Assembly (NCBI RefSeq): GCF_023674425.1
Contig: NZ_CP098401.1
Span: 1,116,001-1,180,000 of the forward strand
Length of the DNA stretch: 64,000 nt
Origin: Sphingomonas donggukensis
Lineage (GTDB): Bacteria > Pseudomonadota > Alphaproteobacteria > Sphingomonadales > Sphingomonadaceae
Direction: 5' to 3'
Made by a program: the position numbers and the translations under genes. How positions within the stretch are numbered: the first letter of the stretch is position 1; every line of letters begins with the position of its first letter. The notes under the pieces are model-generated. The model was not told the DNA's origin, made no database searches, and saw only the letters and a program-made list of their open reading frames with translations. Shown here in pieces: positions 1-10,576 of this stretch.

Positions 1-19
1 TGACGCCGGTGGGGAGCGC

Positions 20-1195
20 CTAGGCGGTTCGCGGGTCGGGGAAGCGCAACGTCGCGACCGTGCCCGGATCGGCCGCCGCGAAGACGATCGTGCCCCCCAG
101 CTGCCGCACCAGGCTGGCGATCATGCGCATGCCCAGGCTGTCGCGCGACGCCGCCTTGATATCGAAACCGGCGGGCAGGCCCGGCCCGTGATCGCGCACT
201 GTCAGCACCAGTTCGCCATCATTGGCGACGATCTCCACCCGGATCGCGCCGTCCGCCGCGGCGTATTTGGCGGCGTTGGTCGCCAGTTCGGTAACGACCA
301 GCCCGACCGGGATCGCGATGTCGGCGCTGATCTGCACGGCCGCGACCTCGCAGGCGATATCGGCGCCGGTCTGTTCGGCCAGACCCGACACGATGCCGCA
401 GATCAGGTCGTTCAGCGCGACCTCCCCCACCCGCTCGCCGCGCCACAATTTGTCGTGCGCCTGCGCGATCGCGGTGATCCGCGCCTGCGCATCGCCCAGC
501 AGGCGTTCGACGCGGGGATCGTCCTCGTCATTGGCCTGAAGGTGCAGCATCGCCGATACCATCGCCAGGCTGTTCTTGACGCGGTGGCTGGCCTCGCGCG
601 TCAGCAATTCCTGATGCTCGATCGCCGCGGCCAGGCGGCCCTCGGCATGCTGGCGTTCGATGGCGACGCCGATCAGGTTTGCGAAACCGCGCATGAAGGC
701 CAGGTCGTCGGCCTCGAACTCGCCCTCGTCCGGGCTGTCGACCTCCAGCACGCCGTATTTGGCGCCGTCGGCCTCGACCAGCACGTTGATCGCGCGACGG
801 ATGCCATGTTCGGCCATGAAGGCGGGCGTGCGGAACCGCGCCTCATTCTCCAGATGATTCGATATCACCGCTTCGCCGGTCTTGTAGGCATAGCCGGCGG
901 GCGAGCCCGTGTCGGCGCCCATCTCCACCTGTCCGATGACGCCTGCGCGCCAGCCGACACCGTTGCGCACCAGCAGGCGATCGTCGCCGGGCCGATATTC
1001 GAGGAACTTGGCGTAGCGTGATCGCATGCCCGACGCGCACAACTCGGTCGCGCGTTGCAGCATCGGGTCGAGGTCGCGCGCGCGGAGCGCCTCGATCCCG
1101 AAATCCGCCAGCACCGATTGCTGGCGCAACCTGTACGCCAGCGCGTCCGCACTGGGTGGGGCGTCGCCGCCCGGCGATTCCTCGATCACCGCCAC
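20..1195 (-). CDS. GAF-domain sensor histidine kinase (HWE/HisKA_2 type)
   Basis: A 391-residue soluble sensor kinase with no membrane segment or signal peptide. Residues about 40-185 look like a GAF sensory domain. The phospho-acceptor box EASHRVKNSL places the predicted His at residue 204, typical of HisKA_2/HWE kinases. The ATPase domain has an N box (ELATNAAKYA, Asn307), a G1-like DHGPGL at 335-340 and GMRM near 355. Kinases of this class in alphaproteobacteria often feed general stress or light responses, but no response regulator lies beside it, so the partner is unknown. The start is GTG, 10 bases after the ettA stop, so the two are probably cotranscribed. The ligand of the GAF domain cannot be read from sequence. 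Confidence 0.88.
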   Translation of the reverse strand: MAVIEESPGGDAPPSADALAYRLRQQSVLADFGIEALRARDLDPMLQRATELCASGMRSRYAKFLEYRPGDDRLLVRNGVGWRAGVIGQVEMGADTGSPAGYAYKTGEAVISNHLENEARFRTPAFMAEHGIRRAINVLVEADGAKYGVLEVDSPDEGEFEADDLAFMRGFANLIGVAIERQHAEGRLAAAIEHQELLTREASHRVKNSLAMVSAMLHLQANDEDDPRVERLLGDAQARITAIAQAHDKLWRGERVGEVALNDLICGIVSGLAEQTGADIACEVAAVQISADIAIPVGLVVTELATNAAKYAAADGAIRVEIVANDGELVLTVRDHGPGLPAGFDIKAASRDSLGMRMIASLVRQLGGTIVFAAADPGTVATLRFPDPRTA

Positions 1196-1205
1196 GCCGA
1201 TCGCC

Positions 1206-2885
<1,680 letters not shown>

Positions 2886-2990
2886 TTGCGGTCTCCGTCT
2901 CGTAGGTTCGATAGGCTGGAAAGGTCGGCGGCGATGTAGCGACGCCCTGATCGCTTGGCAACGCGCGGGCCACGGGCTAGCACCGCGCGC

Positions 2991-4364
2991 ATGACGAAAA
3001 GCCCCCTGCTCGCGGCCATCGCCGCGCTCGCCCTTCCGCTTTCCGCCCATGCCCAGACGATGGACCCCGCCGCGCTCCGCGATGCCGCGCTGTCCGACGA
3101 CTATGCGTGGGACATCACAGAGGGGCTGACGACCGAGATCGGCCCGCGCCTGGCCGGGACCGAGGCGGAGGCACGGGCACGCGCGTGGGCGGTGACCAAG
3201 CTGACCGCGCTCGGCTTCAAGAACGTGCGGATCGAGCCATACCAGATGCCGGTGTGGGTCCGCGGCGAGGAAACCGCCGAAGTCGTGTCCCCCTTCCCGC
3301 AGAAGCTGGCGGTAACCGCGCTCGGCAACTCGGGCGCGACGCCCTCGAAGGGACTGGTCGGCGAGATCGTGTATTTCCCCTCGCTCGAGGCTTTGCAGGC
3401 GGCACCCGACGGCAGCCTGCGGGGCAAGATCGCCTTCGTCAGCCACGCGATGCACGCGACGCAGGACGGGTCGTCCTACGGCTATTACGGCGCCGTCCGT
3501 CGCACCGGCCCCGCGATCGCCGCCAAGAAGGGTGCGGCGGCGATGCTGATCCGGTCGGTCGGCACCGACTATCACCGCAACCCGCACGCCGGCGGTACCA
3601 ACTTCCCCGACGGAACCGCCGCGATCCCGGCCGCCGCGCTGTCGCTGCCCGATGCCGAGCAGCTCGAACGCATCCTAAAGCGCGGCAAGCCGGTGCGGCT
3701 GAAACTGCTCATCACCGCGCGCCAGACCGGCATGAAGCAGTCGGGCAACGTCATCGGCGAAGTGCCCGGCAGCGACCCCGCCGCCGGCATCGTCGTCGTC
3801 GGCGGTCACCTCGACAGCTGGGATCTGGGGACCGGCGCGATCGACGATGCCAGCGGCGTCGCGATCACTGCGGCGGCTGCCAAGCGGATCATGAATGCCG
3901 GCACCCCGCGCCGCACGATCCGCGTCGTCTGGTTCGGCGCGGAGGAAGTCGGCGTGTTCGGCGGACGCGCTTATGGAGAGGCGCACAAGGGCGACAACCA
4001 CGTGCTCGCCGCCGAAAGCGATTTCGGCGCCGACCGCATCTGGAAATTCGCGGTCAACCTGCCCGACAGCGCCAAGGCGGTCGGCGACCGCCTGGCCACC
4101 GCGCTATTCCCGCTCGGTATCTCGCGCGGGTCCGAAAAGGCGGGCGACGGCGCCGATGTCGGCCCGTTGTTCAAACAGGGTGTGGCCGCGGTGGACCTGT
4201 CGCAATCGGGCCTCCGCTACTTCGACCTGCACCACACGCCCGACGACACGCTCGACAAGATCGACCCGGCGCAGCTGCGCCAGAATGTCGCGGCGTGGAC
4301 GGCGATGCTCGCCATCGTGGCCAACGCACCCGAGGTGATCGGCCGGGTCACGCCGGCGCGATGA
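2991..4364 (+). CDS. Secreted M28-family metallopeptidase with PA domain
   Basis: A 457-residue exported zinc aminopeptidase/carboxypeptidase-like protein. Residues 1-22 form a signal peptide ending SAHAQ. A protease-associated (PA) insertion occupies the middle. The M28 catalytic domain shows VVGGHLDSWDLGTGAIDDAS (zinc His and bridging Asp), GAEEVG (catalytic Glu then zinc Glu), ESDFGAD (Asp) and LHHTPDDT (His), so all five metal ligands are present. Its likely job is peptide breakdown in the periplasm. The ATG at 2991 was chosen because it begins the signal peptide; an in-frame start 36 bases upstream would bury it. The gene is divergent from ettA. Confidence 0.92.
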   Translation: MTKSPLLAAIAALALPLSAHAQTMDPAALRDAALSDDYAWDITEGLTTEIGPRLAGTEAEARARAWAVTKLTALGFKNVRIEPYQMPVWVRGEETAEVVSPFPQKLAVTALGNSGATPSKGLVGEIVYFPSLEALQAAPDGSLRGKIAFVSHAMHATQDGSSYGYYGAVRRTGPAIAAKKGAAAMLIRSVGTDYHRNPHAGGTNFPDGTAAIPAAALSLPDAEQLERILKRGKPVRLKLLITARQTGMKQSGNVIGEVPGSDPAAGIVVVGGHLDSWDLGTGAIDDASGVAITAAAAKRIMNAGTPRRTIRVVWFGAEEVGVFGGRAYGEAHKGDNHVLAAESDFGADRIWKFAVNLPDSAKAVGDRLATALFPLGISRGSEKAGDGADVGPLFKQGVAAVDLSQSGLRYFDLHHTPDDTLDKIDPAQLRQNVAAWTAMLAIVANAPEVIGRVTPAR

Positions 4365-4499
4365 CGGGCGCGATCGCCGCTCGTCCATTCGGCGCACGCC
4401 CGTGGATTGTGCGTTGACGTACCCGTTTGTGACGCTATTGCGGCAACTTCGCGTCGGCAATCGGGCCGGTCCGCGAACGTATTTGCTTGGGAGCAATTA

Positions 4500-4760
4500 A
4501 TGAAGAAGGTTCTCTTTGTCGCTGCTGCCGCCGGCCTGATGTCGCTCGCAGCCTGCAACTCGCCGCAGGCGGAAGCCAACGAGCAGAACGCCGAGATGGT
4601 CGCCGACAACATCGAGGCACAGGCCGACAACCTCGAAGCGATGGCCGACAACGCCACCACCGAAGCTTCGGAAGCCAACCTCGAGGCTGCTGCCGACAAC
4701 ATGCACGCCGCGGCCGACAACGCCGAGGATCATGCTGACGACGCGACCGACGTCAAGTAA
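4500..4760 (+). CDS. Small Ala/Asn/Asp-rich lipoprotein
   Basis: An 86-residue predicted lipoprotein. The N-terminus ends in a lipobox (SLAAC, Cys19). The mature part is a run of heptad-like repeats built from ADN and EA units, very acidic and probably helical or coiled-coil. It recalls other small alphaproteobacterial envelope lipoproteins, but no named family was recognised. The start is supported by GGGAG seven bases upstream; an earlier in-frame start at 4407 would destroy the lipobox. A weak sigma70-like pair (TTGACG at 4414, TATTGC at 4436) lies upstream, and a strong intrinsic terminator follows at once, so it is probably a well-expressed single-gene unit. Confidence 0.8.
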   Translation: MKKVLFVAAAAGLMSLAACNSPQAEANEQNAEMVADNIEAQADNLEAMADNATTEASEANLEAAADNMHAAADNAEDHADDATDVK

Positions 4761-4800
4761 TCCAGACCATCCCGCCGGCCCCGGTCGGCGCGGATGCGGA

Positions 4801-4835
4801 AAGGGCGCTTCCCACTGCGGGATGCGCCCTTTTTC
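4801..4835 (+). terminator. Intrinsic terminator after the small lipoprotein gene
   Basis: AAGGGCGC (4801-4808) pairs with GCGCCCTT (4824-4831), extended by TCCC/GGGA across one mismatch around a 5-base loop, followed by a T run. It ends the plus-strand lipoprotein transcript; there is no matching T run for the opposing dnaB transcript. Confidence 0.85.
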
Positions 4836-4888
4836 GTATGTGCGCGTGATGCGCGTGAGGGCAGCGCGCCGTCCGAGCGCGCGCCGGC

Positions 4889-6397
4889 TTACTCGAAGCT
4901 CGAGAAGCTCTGCTCCCCGGCATAGTCGCTGAAGCGCGTGATGTTCGGCTCGAACTTCATCGTCACCTTGCCGGTCGCGCCGTGGCGCTGCTTGGCGATG
5001 ATGAGCTCGGCCAGGCCGAACACCCGCTCCATGTCCTGCGTCCAGCGCGAATGGTCGTCGAACACCTTGGCGTCGTCGCCTTCCTTCGGGCGCTTGGGCT
5101 CCTTGGCGGCGGTGTAATAATCCTCGCGGTACACGAACATCACGATGTCGGCGTCCTGCTCGATCGAGCCCGATTCGCGCAGGTCGGACAGCTGCGGGCG
5201 CTTGTCCTCGCGCTGCTCGACCGCGCGGCTGAGCTGCGACAACGCCAGCACCGGCACGTTCAGATCCTTCGCCAGCGTCTTCAGCCCGCGCGAAATCTCG
5301 GAAATCTCCTGCACGCGGTTGTCGCTGGCGCGGTTGCCAGAGCCCGACAGCAGCTGGAGGTAGTCGACGATCACCAGCCCAATCTGGTTGTTCTGCCGCC
5401 GCTGCAACCGCCGCACGCGCGTGTGCAGCCCGCTGATGCTGAGGCCCGCGGTATCGTCGATGAACAGGGGCAGGTTCTCGAGATCGGCGGCGGCGGCGGC
5501 CAGCTGCGCGAACTCGGCCTTGCTGATCTTGCCCATGCGCAGCGATTCGGAACTGATCCGCGCCTGCTCCGACAGGATGCGCGTCGCCAGCTGGTCGGCA
5601 GACATTTCCAGGCTGAAGAACGCGACCTTCGCCCCCACCGATTTCTCGGGCGGGATGCCGAGCCGCATGTCGTCCATCCAGCGCTTGGCCGCATTGAACG
5701 CCATGTTGGTGGCGAGCGACGTCTTGCCCATACCCGGACGCCCGGCGAGGATAAGCAGATCGCTGTGATGCAGGCCGCCGGTCTTGGCATTGACGGTGTC
5801 CAGGCCGGTGGTGACCCCCGACAGGCCGCCGCCCGCGTTCAGCGCCTTTTCGGCCATCTTGACCGCCATCGTGGTCGCCTGGCTGAACGTCTTGACCGCG
5901 TTCTCGCTGTTGCCCTCCGCGGCAACCTGGAACAGCGCCTCTTCCGCCGCCTCGATCTGCGCGCGCGGGTTCACTTCCTCGCGCGTGTCCATCGCGCCGT
6001 CGATCAGCGTGCGCCCGACCGTGACCAGCGCGCGCAGCATGGCGAGGTCGTAGATCTGCTGGGCGAACTGCTTCGCGCCGATCAACCCCGCGCCGCTGCC
6101 CGTCAGCTGTGCCAGATACGCCGGCCCGCCCAGCTCGCGCATCCCCTCGTCGCCGTCGAACATCGGGCGCAGCGTGACCGGGGTCGCCAGCATGTCGTTC
6201 TGGCGCAGCGACCGGATCGCGGTGAAGATGCGCCCGTGGAGCGGCTCGAAGAAATGGTCCTGGTCGAGCCGGTCGAGCATGTCGTCGGCCAACCGGTTGT
6301 CGATCATCATCGCGCCCAGCAGCGCCGCCTCCGCCTCGACGTTCTGGGGCAGTTGCACGGGGGCGGGGGAATCGGCGGGGCGGATCAGTGTGGCCAT
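4889..6397 (-). CDS. dnaB: Replicative DNA helicase DnaB
   Basis: A 502-residue hexameric helicase that unwinds DNA at the replication fork. The N-terminal domain begins near residue 15 (LPQNVEAEAALLGAMM). The RecA-like C-terminal domain has Walker A AGRPGMGKTS, the H2-type FFSLEMS, Walker B LVIVDYLQLL and the DNA-binding/arginine-finger region SQLSRAVEQR followed by DLRESGSIEQDAD. The length and motif set are complete, with no intein. The ATG at 6397 fits the family N-terminus; the longer open frame upstream is antisense to the next gene. It is divergent from the UPF0262 gene. Confidence 0.97.
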   Translation of the reverse strand: MATLIRPADSPAPVQLPQNVEAEAALLGAMMIDNRLADDMLDRLDQDHFFEPLHGRIFTAIRSLRQNDMLATPVTLRPMFDGDEGMRELGGPAYLAQLTGSGAGLIGAKQFAQQIYDLAMLRALVTVGRTLIDGAMDTREEVNPRAQIEAAEEALFQVAAEGNSENAVKTFSQATTMAVKMAEKALNAGGGLSGVTTGLDTVNAKTGGLHHSDLLILAGRPGMGKTSLATNMAFNAAKRWMDDMRLGIPPEKSVGAKVAFFSLEMSADQLATRILSEQARISSESLRMGKISKAEFAQLAAAAADLENLPLFIDDTAGLSISGLHTRVRRLQRRQNNQIGLVIVDYLQLLSGSGNRASDNRVQEISEISRGLKTLAKDLNVPVLALSQLSRAVEQREDKRPQLSDLRESGSIEQDADIVMFVYREDYYTAAKEPKRPKEGDDAKVFDDHSRWTQDMERVFGLAELIIAKQRHGATGKVTMKFEPNITRFSDYAGEQSFSSFE

Positions 6398-6517
6398 GCT
6401 CCCCCTTCCCACCCTGCGCCGCGCCCCGCAACCGTCCTGCGCCCGCCCGGGCCGTGGATAACGTGGATCGCCTCCGCGGCGTTGATTCGCGCGGCCAAGT
6501 GCATCAAGGCTGCGCAC

Positions 6518-7000
6518 GTGGCCGATCCGCGCATCATTGACGTCGCCCTGGACGAACGCACGATCCTGTGGCGGTCGGCGGACGTCGAGCAGGAACGCCG
6601 CATCGCGATCTTCGACCTGCTGGAGGACAACAGCTTCGCGCCGCAGCGGGCCCATGACGACGGTTATGCCGGGCCGTACCGCATCAAGCTGTCGGTCGAG
6701 GAAGGGCGCCTGGCCCTTGCCATCCACCGCGCCGACGACAGCCATCTCGAAACGCTGGTGCTGGCGCTCGGACGGTTCCGCCGCCCGATCCGCGACTATT
6801 TCGCGATCTGCGACAGCTATTACCAGGCGATCCGCCAGTCCACACCGGCGCAGATCGAAACCGTCGACATGGCCAGGCGGGGCATCCACAACGACGCCGC
6901 GAACCTGCTGATCGAGCGGCTGGACGGCAAGATCGCGATCGATTTCGACACCGCACGCCGCCTTTTCACGCTGATCTGCGTGCTGCATATCAAGGGATGA
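6518..7000 (+). CDS. UPF0262 family protein
   Basis: A 160-residue cytosolic protein of an uncharacterised family that is largely alphaproteobacterial. Family features are an N-terminal DPRIIDVALDE stretch, AIFDLLEDNSFAP, FRRPIRDYFAICDSYY, MARRGIHNDAAN and the C-terminal IDFDTARRLFTLICVLH. No catalytic motif is recognised. The GTG start at 6518 gives the family length and N-terminus, with AAGG upstream. Its stop overlaps the start of cdd (ATGA), so it opens a UPF0262-cdd-monooxygenase operon; translational coupling suggests a link to nucleotide metabolism, but this is inference. Confidence 0.85.
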   Translation: MADPRIIDVALDERTILWRSADVEQERRIAIFDLLEDNSFAPQRAHDDGYAGPYRIKLSVEEGRLALAIHRADDSHLETLVLALGRFRRPIRDYFAICDSYYQAIRQSTPAQIETVDMARRGIHNDAANLLIERLDGKIAIDFDTARRLFTLICVLHIKG

Positions 7001-7452
7001 CCATGACGATCGATACCGCCGCCCTGATCGCACAGGCGCGCACCGCCGCGCGCCACGCCCACGCGCCCTATTCGCGCTTCGCGGTCGGCGCCGCGGTGCT
7101 GATGACCGACGGATCGGTGGTGACCGGCGCCAATTTCGAGAATGCGAGTTATGGCCTGTCGCTGTGCGCCGAGACGGTCGCACTGGCGACAATCAGCGCG
7201 CAAGGCCGCCTGCGCGAGGTTGCCGCGGTCGCCGTCATCGGCGGCGCGATGGACGCCGACGGCCGTCCCACCGGCACCGCCCCGGTCAGCCCGTGCGGGC
7301 GCTGTCGCCAGGTCATCAACGAGGCCGCGCAGATGAGCGGCACCGACCTGCCCGTGCTGTGCGGCGCCGCGGAGGGCGATGCCGTCCGCCGCTATGCGCT
7401 CTCCGAACTGTTGCCGGACGCGTTCGGGCCAGCCGACCTCGGCCTCGCTTGA
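6997..7452 (+). CDS. cdd: Cytidine deaminase
   Basis: A 151-residue small homotetrameric-type cytidine deaminase that converts cytidine and deoxycytidine to uridine and deoxyuridine in pyrimidine salvage. The zinc site is CAET (Cys plus catalytic Glu) with PCGRC providing the other two Cys ligands, and the substrate motif is FENASYG. It overlaps UPF0262 upstream (ATGA) and the monooxygenase downstream (TTGA), showing tight coupling. The dCTP deaminase gene lies about 1.2 kb downstream, so two deamination routes to uracil nucleotides sit together. Confidence 0.95.
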   Translation: MTMTIDTAALIAQARTAARHAHAPYSRFAVGAAVLMTDGSVVTGANFENASYGLSLCAETVALATISAQGRLREVAAVAVIGGAMDADGRPTGTAPVSPCGRCRQVINEAAQMSGTDLPVLCGAAEGDAVRRYALSELLPDAFGPADLGLA

Positions 7453-8564
7453 GCCGCAGCGCGATCGTGGTGGGCGCCGGCATCGCCGGCCTGTCCACCG
7501 CGATCGCGCTGCGCCGGGCGGGCTGGGGCGTGACCGTGCTGGAACGCGCGCCGGTGCTGGAGCCCGCCGGCGCGGCGCTCAGCCTGTGGCCGAATGCCAT
7601 CGCGGCCCTGCGCCGGCTGGGGGTGGCCGACGCGATCGAAACCGCCGCCGCGCCGATTCATGCGATGCGCGTCGCCGACCGCGCCGATCGCACGATCCTG
7701 CAATACGACCTGCCGCGGGGCCAGGGTGCGCCCGGCGCCTTCCTCCCGACCCGCAGCCTGCTGCAACGCGCTTTGCTAGATGGCGTCCGCGATATCGATC
7801 TTCGGCTGGGGCAAGCGGTCGCCGGCGTCACGCAGGATGGCGGCGGCGCCACCGTGAGGCTGGGCGACGGCTCCGCCACGTCCGCCCACCTCGTCATTCT
7901 GGCCGACGGCATCTGGTCGCCGCACGCAACCGCGTTGATCGGCAACACACCGCGGTACCGCGGCTATGGCGGCGTGCTCGGCATCAGCCGCACGCGCGCC
8001 GCCCCGACCTTCGAGGCGCGCGAATATTGGGGCGCGCGCGAACGCTTCGGCGTGTTCGATCTGGAGGCTGGCGGGCAATACTGGTTCTGGATGCGCGACC
8101 GGTCTGTCGATGCCGACCCGGTTGGCATCGATGAGGTGCGCACGGCGGCTGAAGCTTGGCCCGCCGACGTGACCGCCGCGGTCGCGGCGACGACCGACGC
8201 AGAACTGATCCCGTTCGCGGTCCACGCGCGGGCAGCCCCGCGGCAACTGGGGCGCGGGCGCATCCTGTGCGTCGGCGACGCGGCGCACGCGATGGAGCCA
8301 AACCTTGGTCAAGGCGGCTGCCAGGGGATCGAGGATGCGGCCGCGATCGGGACGCTCGCGCAGACCCTTGCCGCCGACGAAATGCTGCCCGCATTCGAAG
8401 CGATGCGCCTGCGCCGCATCCGCGCGATGGTCCGCCGGTCGGGCGAAGGGCGCCTCGGCGGTCACGCCTCCTGGCCGGTTCGCGGCGTCTGGCGGGCGCT
8501 GATGCGCGCGATGCCGGCGACGATCACGGCGGGTGTGATCAGCGAGATGCACCGACTGCCCTGA
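7449..8564 (+). CDS. FAD-dependent monooxygenase (aromatic hydroxylase-like)
   Basis: A 371-residue flavoprotein of the class A monooxygenase family (salicylate hydroxylase, UbiH and zeaxanthin-epoxidase relatives). It has the Rossmann dinucleotide fold VVGAGIAGLSTAIALRRAG at the N-terminus, a DG-type segment LVILADGIWS near the middle and the second FAD motif LCVGDAAHAMEPNLGQGG. The substrate is not predictable. The start is a TTG overlapping the cdd stop (TTGA); this gives a classic N-terminus and shows translational coupling. The position between two cytidine/dCTP deaminases is odd, so either the gene joined a nucleotide operon by chance or it acts on a base or related ring. Confidence 0.88.
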   Translation: MSRSAIVVGAGIAGLSTAIALRRAGWGVTVLERAPVLEPAGAALSLWPNAIAALRRLGVADAIETAAAPIHAMRVADRADRTILQYDLPRGQGAPGAFLPTRSLLQRALLDGVRDIDLRLGQAVAGVTQDGGGATVRLGDGSATSAHLVILADGIWSPHATALIGNTPRYRGYGGVLGISRTRAAPTFEAREYWGARERFGVFDLEAGGQYWFWMRDRSVDADPVGIDEVRTAAEAWPADVTAAVAATTDAELIPFAVHARAAPRQLGRGRILCVGDAAHAMEPNLGQGGCQGIEDAAAIGTLAQTLAADEMLPAFEAMRLRRIRAMVRRSGEGRLGGHASWPVRGVWRALMRAMPATITAGVISEMHRLP

Positions 8565-8644
8565 TCGCCACCGCGACGCCCGCGCCCCCCCTTGCCCCGG
8601 CGGCCCGCACCGGCGAAAGCTGACCGCGCAATCAGGGGGGCGAC

Positions 8645-9199
8645 ATGGCGATTCTTTCCGACCGCTGGATCCGGGAGCAGGCGACCGCGACCGGGATGAT
8701 CGAGCCGTTCGTCGAGGCGCAGCGCCGCGAGGGCTGCATCAGCTACGGCCTGTCGTCCTACGGATATGACGCGCGCGTGTCGGACGAGTTCAAGATCTTC
8801 ACCAACGTCGATTCCGCCGTCGTCGACCCGAAGAATTTCGACGCCAACAGCTTCGTCGATCGCAAGACCGACGTCTGCGTGATCCCGCCGAACAGCTTCG
8901 CGCTGGCCCGCACCGTCGAATATTTCCGCGTGCCCCGCGACGTGCTCGTGATCTGCCTCGGCAAATCGACCTATGCACGCTGCGGCATCATCGTGAACGT
9001 GACCCCGCTCGAACCCGAATGGGAGGGGCATGTGACGCTCGAATTCTCGAACACCACGCCCCTGCCCGCCAAGATATACGCCAACGAAGGCGCGTGCCAG
9101 TTCCTGTTCCTTAAGGGCGACCGGCCGTGCGAAACGAGCTACGCCGACCGCGCGGGCAAATATATGGGCCAGCGCGGCGTCACCCTGCCGCGATTGTGA
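8645..9199 (+). CDS. dcd: dCTP deaminase
   Basis: A 184-residue trimeric enzyme converting dCTP to dUTP, the main source of dUMP for thymidylate in many proteobacteria. Family signatures are [12 protein letters not shown], the catalytic region [17 protein letters not shown] (Glu nucleophile helper) and a C-terminal [14 protein letters not shown]. The ATG is preceded by a strong GGGGGG Shine-Dalgarno-like run four bases upstream. It is 80 bases downstream of the monooxygenase, probably in the same unit. The length is normal. Confidence 0.96.
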   Translation: MAILSDRWIREQATATGMIEPFVEAQRREGCISYGLSSYGYDARVSDEFKIFTNVDSAVVDPKNFDANSFVDRKTDVCVIPPNSFALARTVEYFRVPRDVLVICLGKSTYARCGIIVNVTPLEPEWEGHVTLEFSNTTPLPAKIYANEGACQFLFLKGDRPCETSYADRAGKYMGQRGVTLPRL

Positions 9200-9863
9200 C
9201 GGCGGTGCGCTTGGTCGAGTGATAGCCCAGGCATGTGGGTACCCCGCCGCAGGGGTAGAATCGCGACGTGCCACGGTGTGCCGACGACCAAGTGCGCCGG
9301 TCGTTGTTCGTTGAGAGACTGTGGCCTTGGCAGGTGCGCTGTGCAGGCTCACCGACGAGTCTGAGGCTCGGCATGAAGCGACTAGATGGCGCCCGCGAAT
9401 CAGCGCCGCGTCCGAAGGTACAGCGAGACCGGAACCCGGGACGCCGAATTCCGCGACATCGAACACATGGCGCCATGCCTTGTCCAAAACGTCGCATGCA
9501 GGCGACGCCTTATCCAGAACGACCGCCATTCCGAAACGAGCGCCGTCACGACCGTGATCGAGCCGCGACCAGTCCGCAAATGCGCACGGCGGAAGACTTT
9601 GCATGGAGCGAATCGGGACCGTGAAGTGCGACGCCGCGACCGTGGAGATTTGTCCAAGTACCGCTTCCGTACGCTTCTGACGTCGCGAGGAAACGCGTTT
9701 CATCTGAACAGCGATCCGCGGGGCAGCACGAAACTCGTCACCACCCCCCCGACTACAGCGTCCCAACATCACAGGCCGGAGACACCCCGCCGCACACGCG
9801 ATTCGAGGCGGCATGTCGATATGGAGCCGCACCCAACGCCTCGCCGTCCCATGCCTGATCGCG
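9200..9863. other. Gene-poor stretch, probably decayed sequence
   Basis: No convincing gene, RNA or site was recognised in these 660 bases. Base composition looks less GC-rich and the third-position bias of neighbouring genes is absent. Open frames on both strands (for example 9180-9497 minus) give low-complexity Arg/Ser-rich peptides without family features. A 15-base near repeat (GCCTTGTCCAAAACG at 9477, GCCTTATCCAGAACG at 9507), 30 bases apart and in phase on the minus strand, hints at former coding sequence. It adjoins the tandem duplication at 9864-10160. Confidence 0.5.
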
Positions 9864-10160
9864 ATTGCAGAGCCAGCAGGATATGCCCGGATGCCCCCGC
9901 TCACGCGCCATCCTCAACGTGCCAGCGCGCCGCGGTCTGGATGTAGCGCAGGCGAAGCAGTCCGGCACCGGCGATGCGTGCGCGCTAGCGGTGCGATCTG
10001 CGGACGGGTCCATTGCAGAGCCAGCAGGATATCCGCGCACCCCCCCGCTCCCGCGCGATCCTCAACCTGTCAGCGCGCTGCCGTCTGAACGTAGCGCAGG
10101 CGGAGCAGTCCGGCATGGGCGATGGCGTGCGCGCGCGCGGTGCGATCTGAGGACAGGTCC
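9864..10160. repeat. Tandem duplication, two units of about 148 bp
   Basis: Unit 1 (9864-10011) and unit 2 (10012-10160) align end to end. Both begin with ATTGCAGAGCCAGCAGGATA, share a block around GTAGCGCAGGCG and GCAGTCCGGC, and end with a GGTGCGATCTG-type block then GGTCC. Unit 2 overlaps the last about 30 codons of the TPR gene (10070-10435 minus); unit 1 has lost the stop codon and the frame. The pattern is a tandem copy of a gene's 3' end that has since diverged by scattered substitutions and small indels. Confidence 0.8.
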
Positions 10161-10435
10161 ATCAAAGAGTCGGGCAGCTCCAGCACGATGCGGTAGAGCC
10201 GCGCAGCATCCTGCCACCGCCCGGTGCCCGCGTAGATTGCGGCCAGGTTCAGCAAGACCTCCGCGCGCTTCGGGAAGATCCGGCGTTCCGCGTCGAGCGT
10301 GCGCTCCGCCGTGTGGAAGTCGCCGGCCAGGATCGCATCATGGGCGACCTTGATCGCCTGCGCCTGCGCCATTGCCGGGGAGACGAACGCGACCGCGGCG
10401 GCTGCCAATCCGAACACCATCCGCATCCCTGCCAT
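10070..10435 (-). CDS. Secreted TPR-like small protein
   Basis: A 121-residue protein with a signal peptide (through VSPAMAQAQA). The mature part resembles one and a half to two TPR helical repeats: HDAILAGDFHTAERTLDAE, then KRAEVLLNLAAIYAGTGRWQDAARLYRIVLELP. It is likely periplasmic and a protein-binding module; no specific role is known. The ATG at 10435 was chosen because GGAGG lies six bases upstream; an earlier TTG would fall before that site. The gene's 3' end is duplicated downstream (9864-10160). It lies just downstream of the TonB cluster on the same strand, but a terminator separates them. Confidence 0.75.
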   Translation of the reverse strand: MAGMRMVFGLAAAAVAFVSPAMAQAQAIKVAHDAILAGDFHTAERTLDAERRIFPKRAEVLLNLAAIYAGTGRWQDAARLYRIVLELPDSLMDLSSDRTARAHAIAHAGLLRLRYVQTAAR

Positions 10436-10576
10436 GTCACCCTCCAACTATTACAGTTCGATGACAGGAGAGTGTCACTTTTGTTGCGCGCTCGCAAGTC
10501 CGGAGGGTTGCGGACCCCAGCCCGCACCCAACCGCTAACGCGCATGGGCGTCGCGCCCGCCCCGGAACACGCGCAC

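Noticed and set aside
3308..3330. GTAACC in the M28 peptidase gene as a further SigF promoter
   Set aside because: No CGAA stands 16 bases downstream, and the site is within a coding region.
4982..6390. Long plus-strand open frame opposite dnaB
   Set aside because: It is the mirror of the dnaB coding frame in GC-rich DNA, giving a His/Arg/Leu-rich peptide without any family. Only its last part (from 6518) is a true gene, UPF0262.
9180..9497. 105-codon minus-strand open frame after dcd
   Set aside because: It begins in the gene-poor stretch, overlaps the dcd end, has no ribosome site and an Arg/Thr/Ser-rich sequence with no family.
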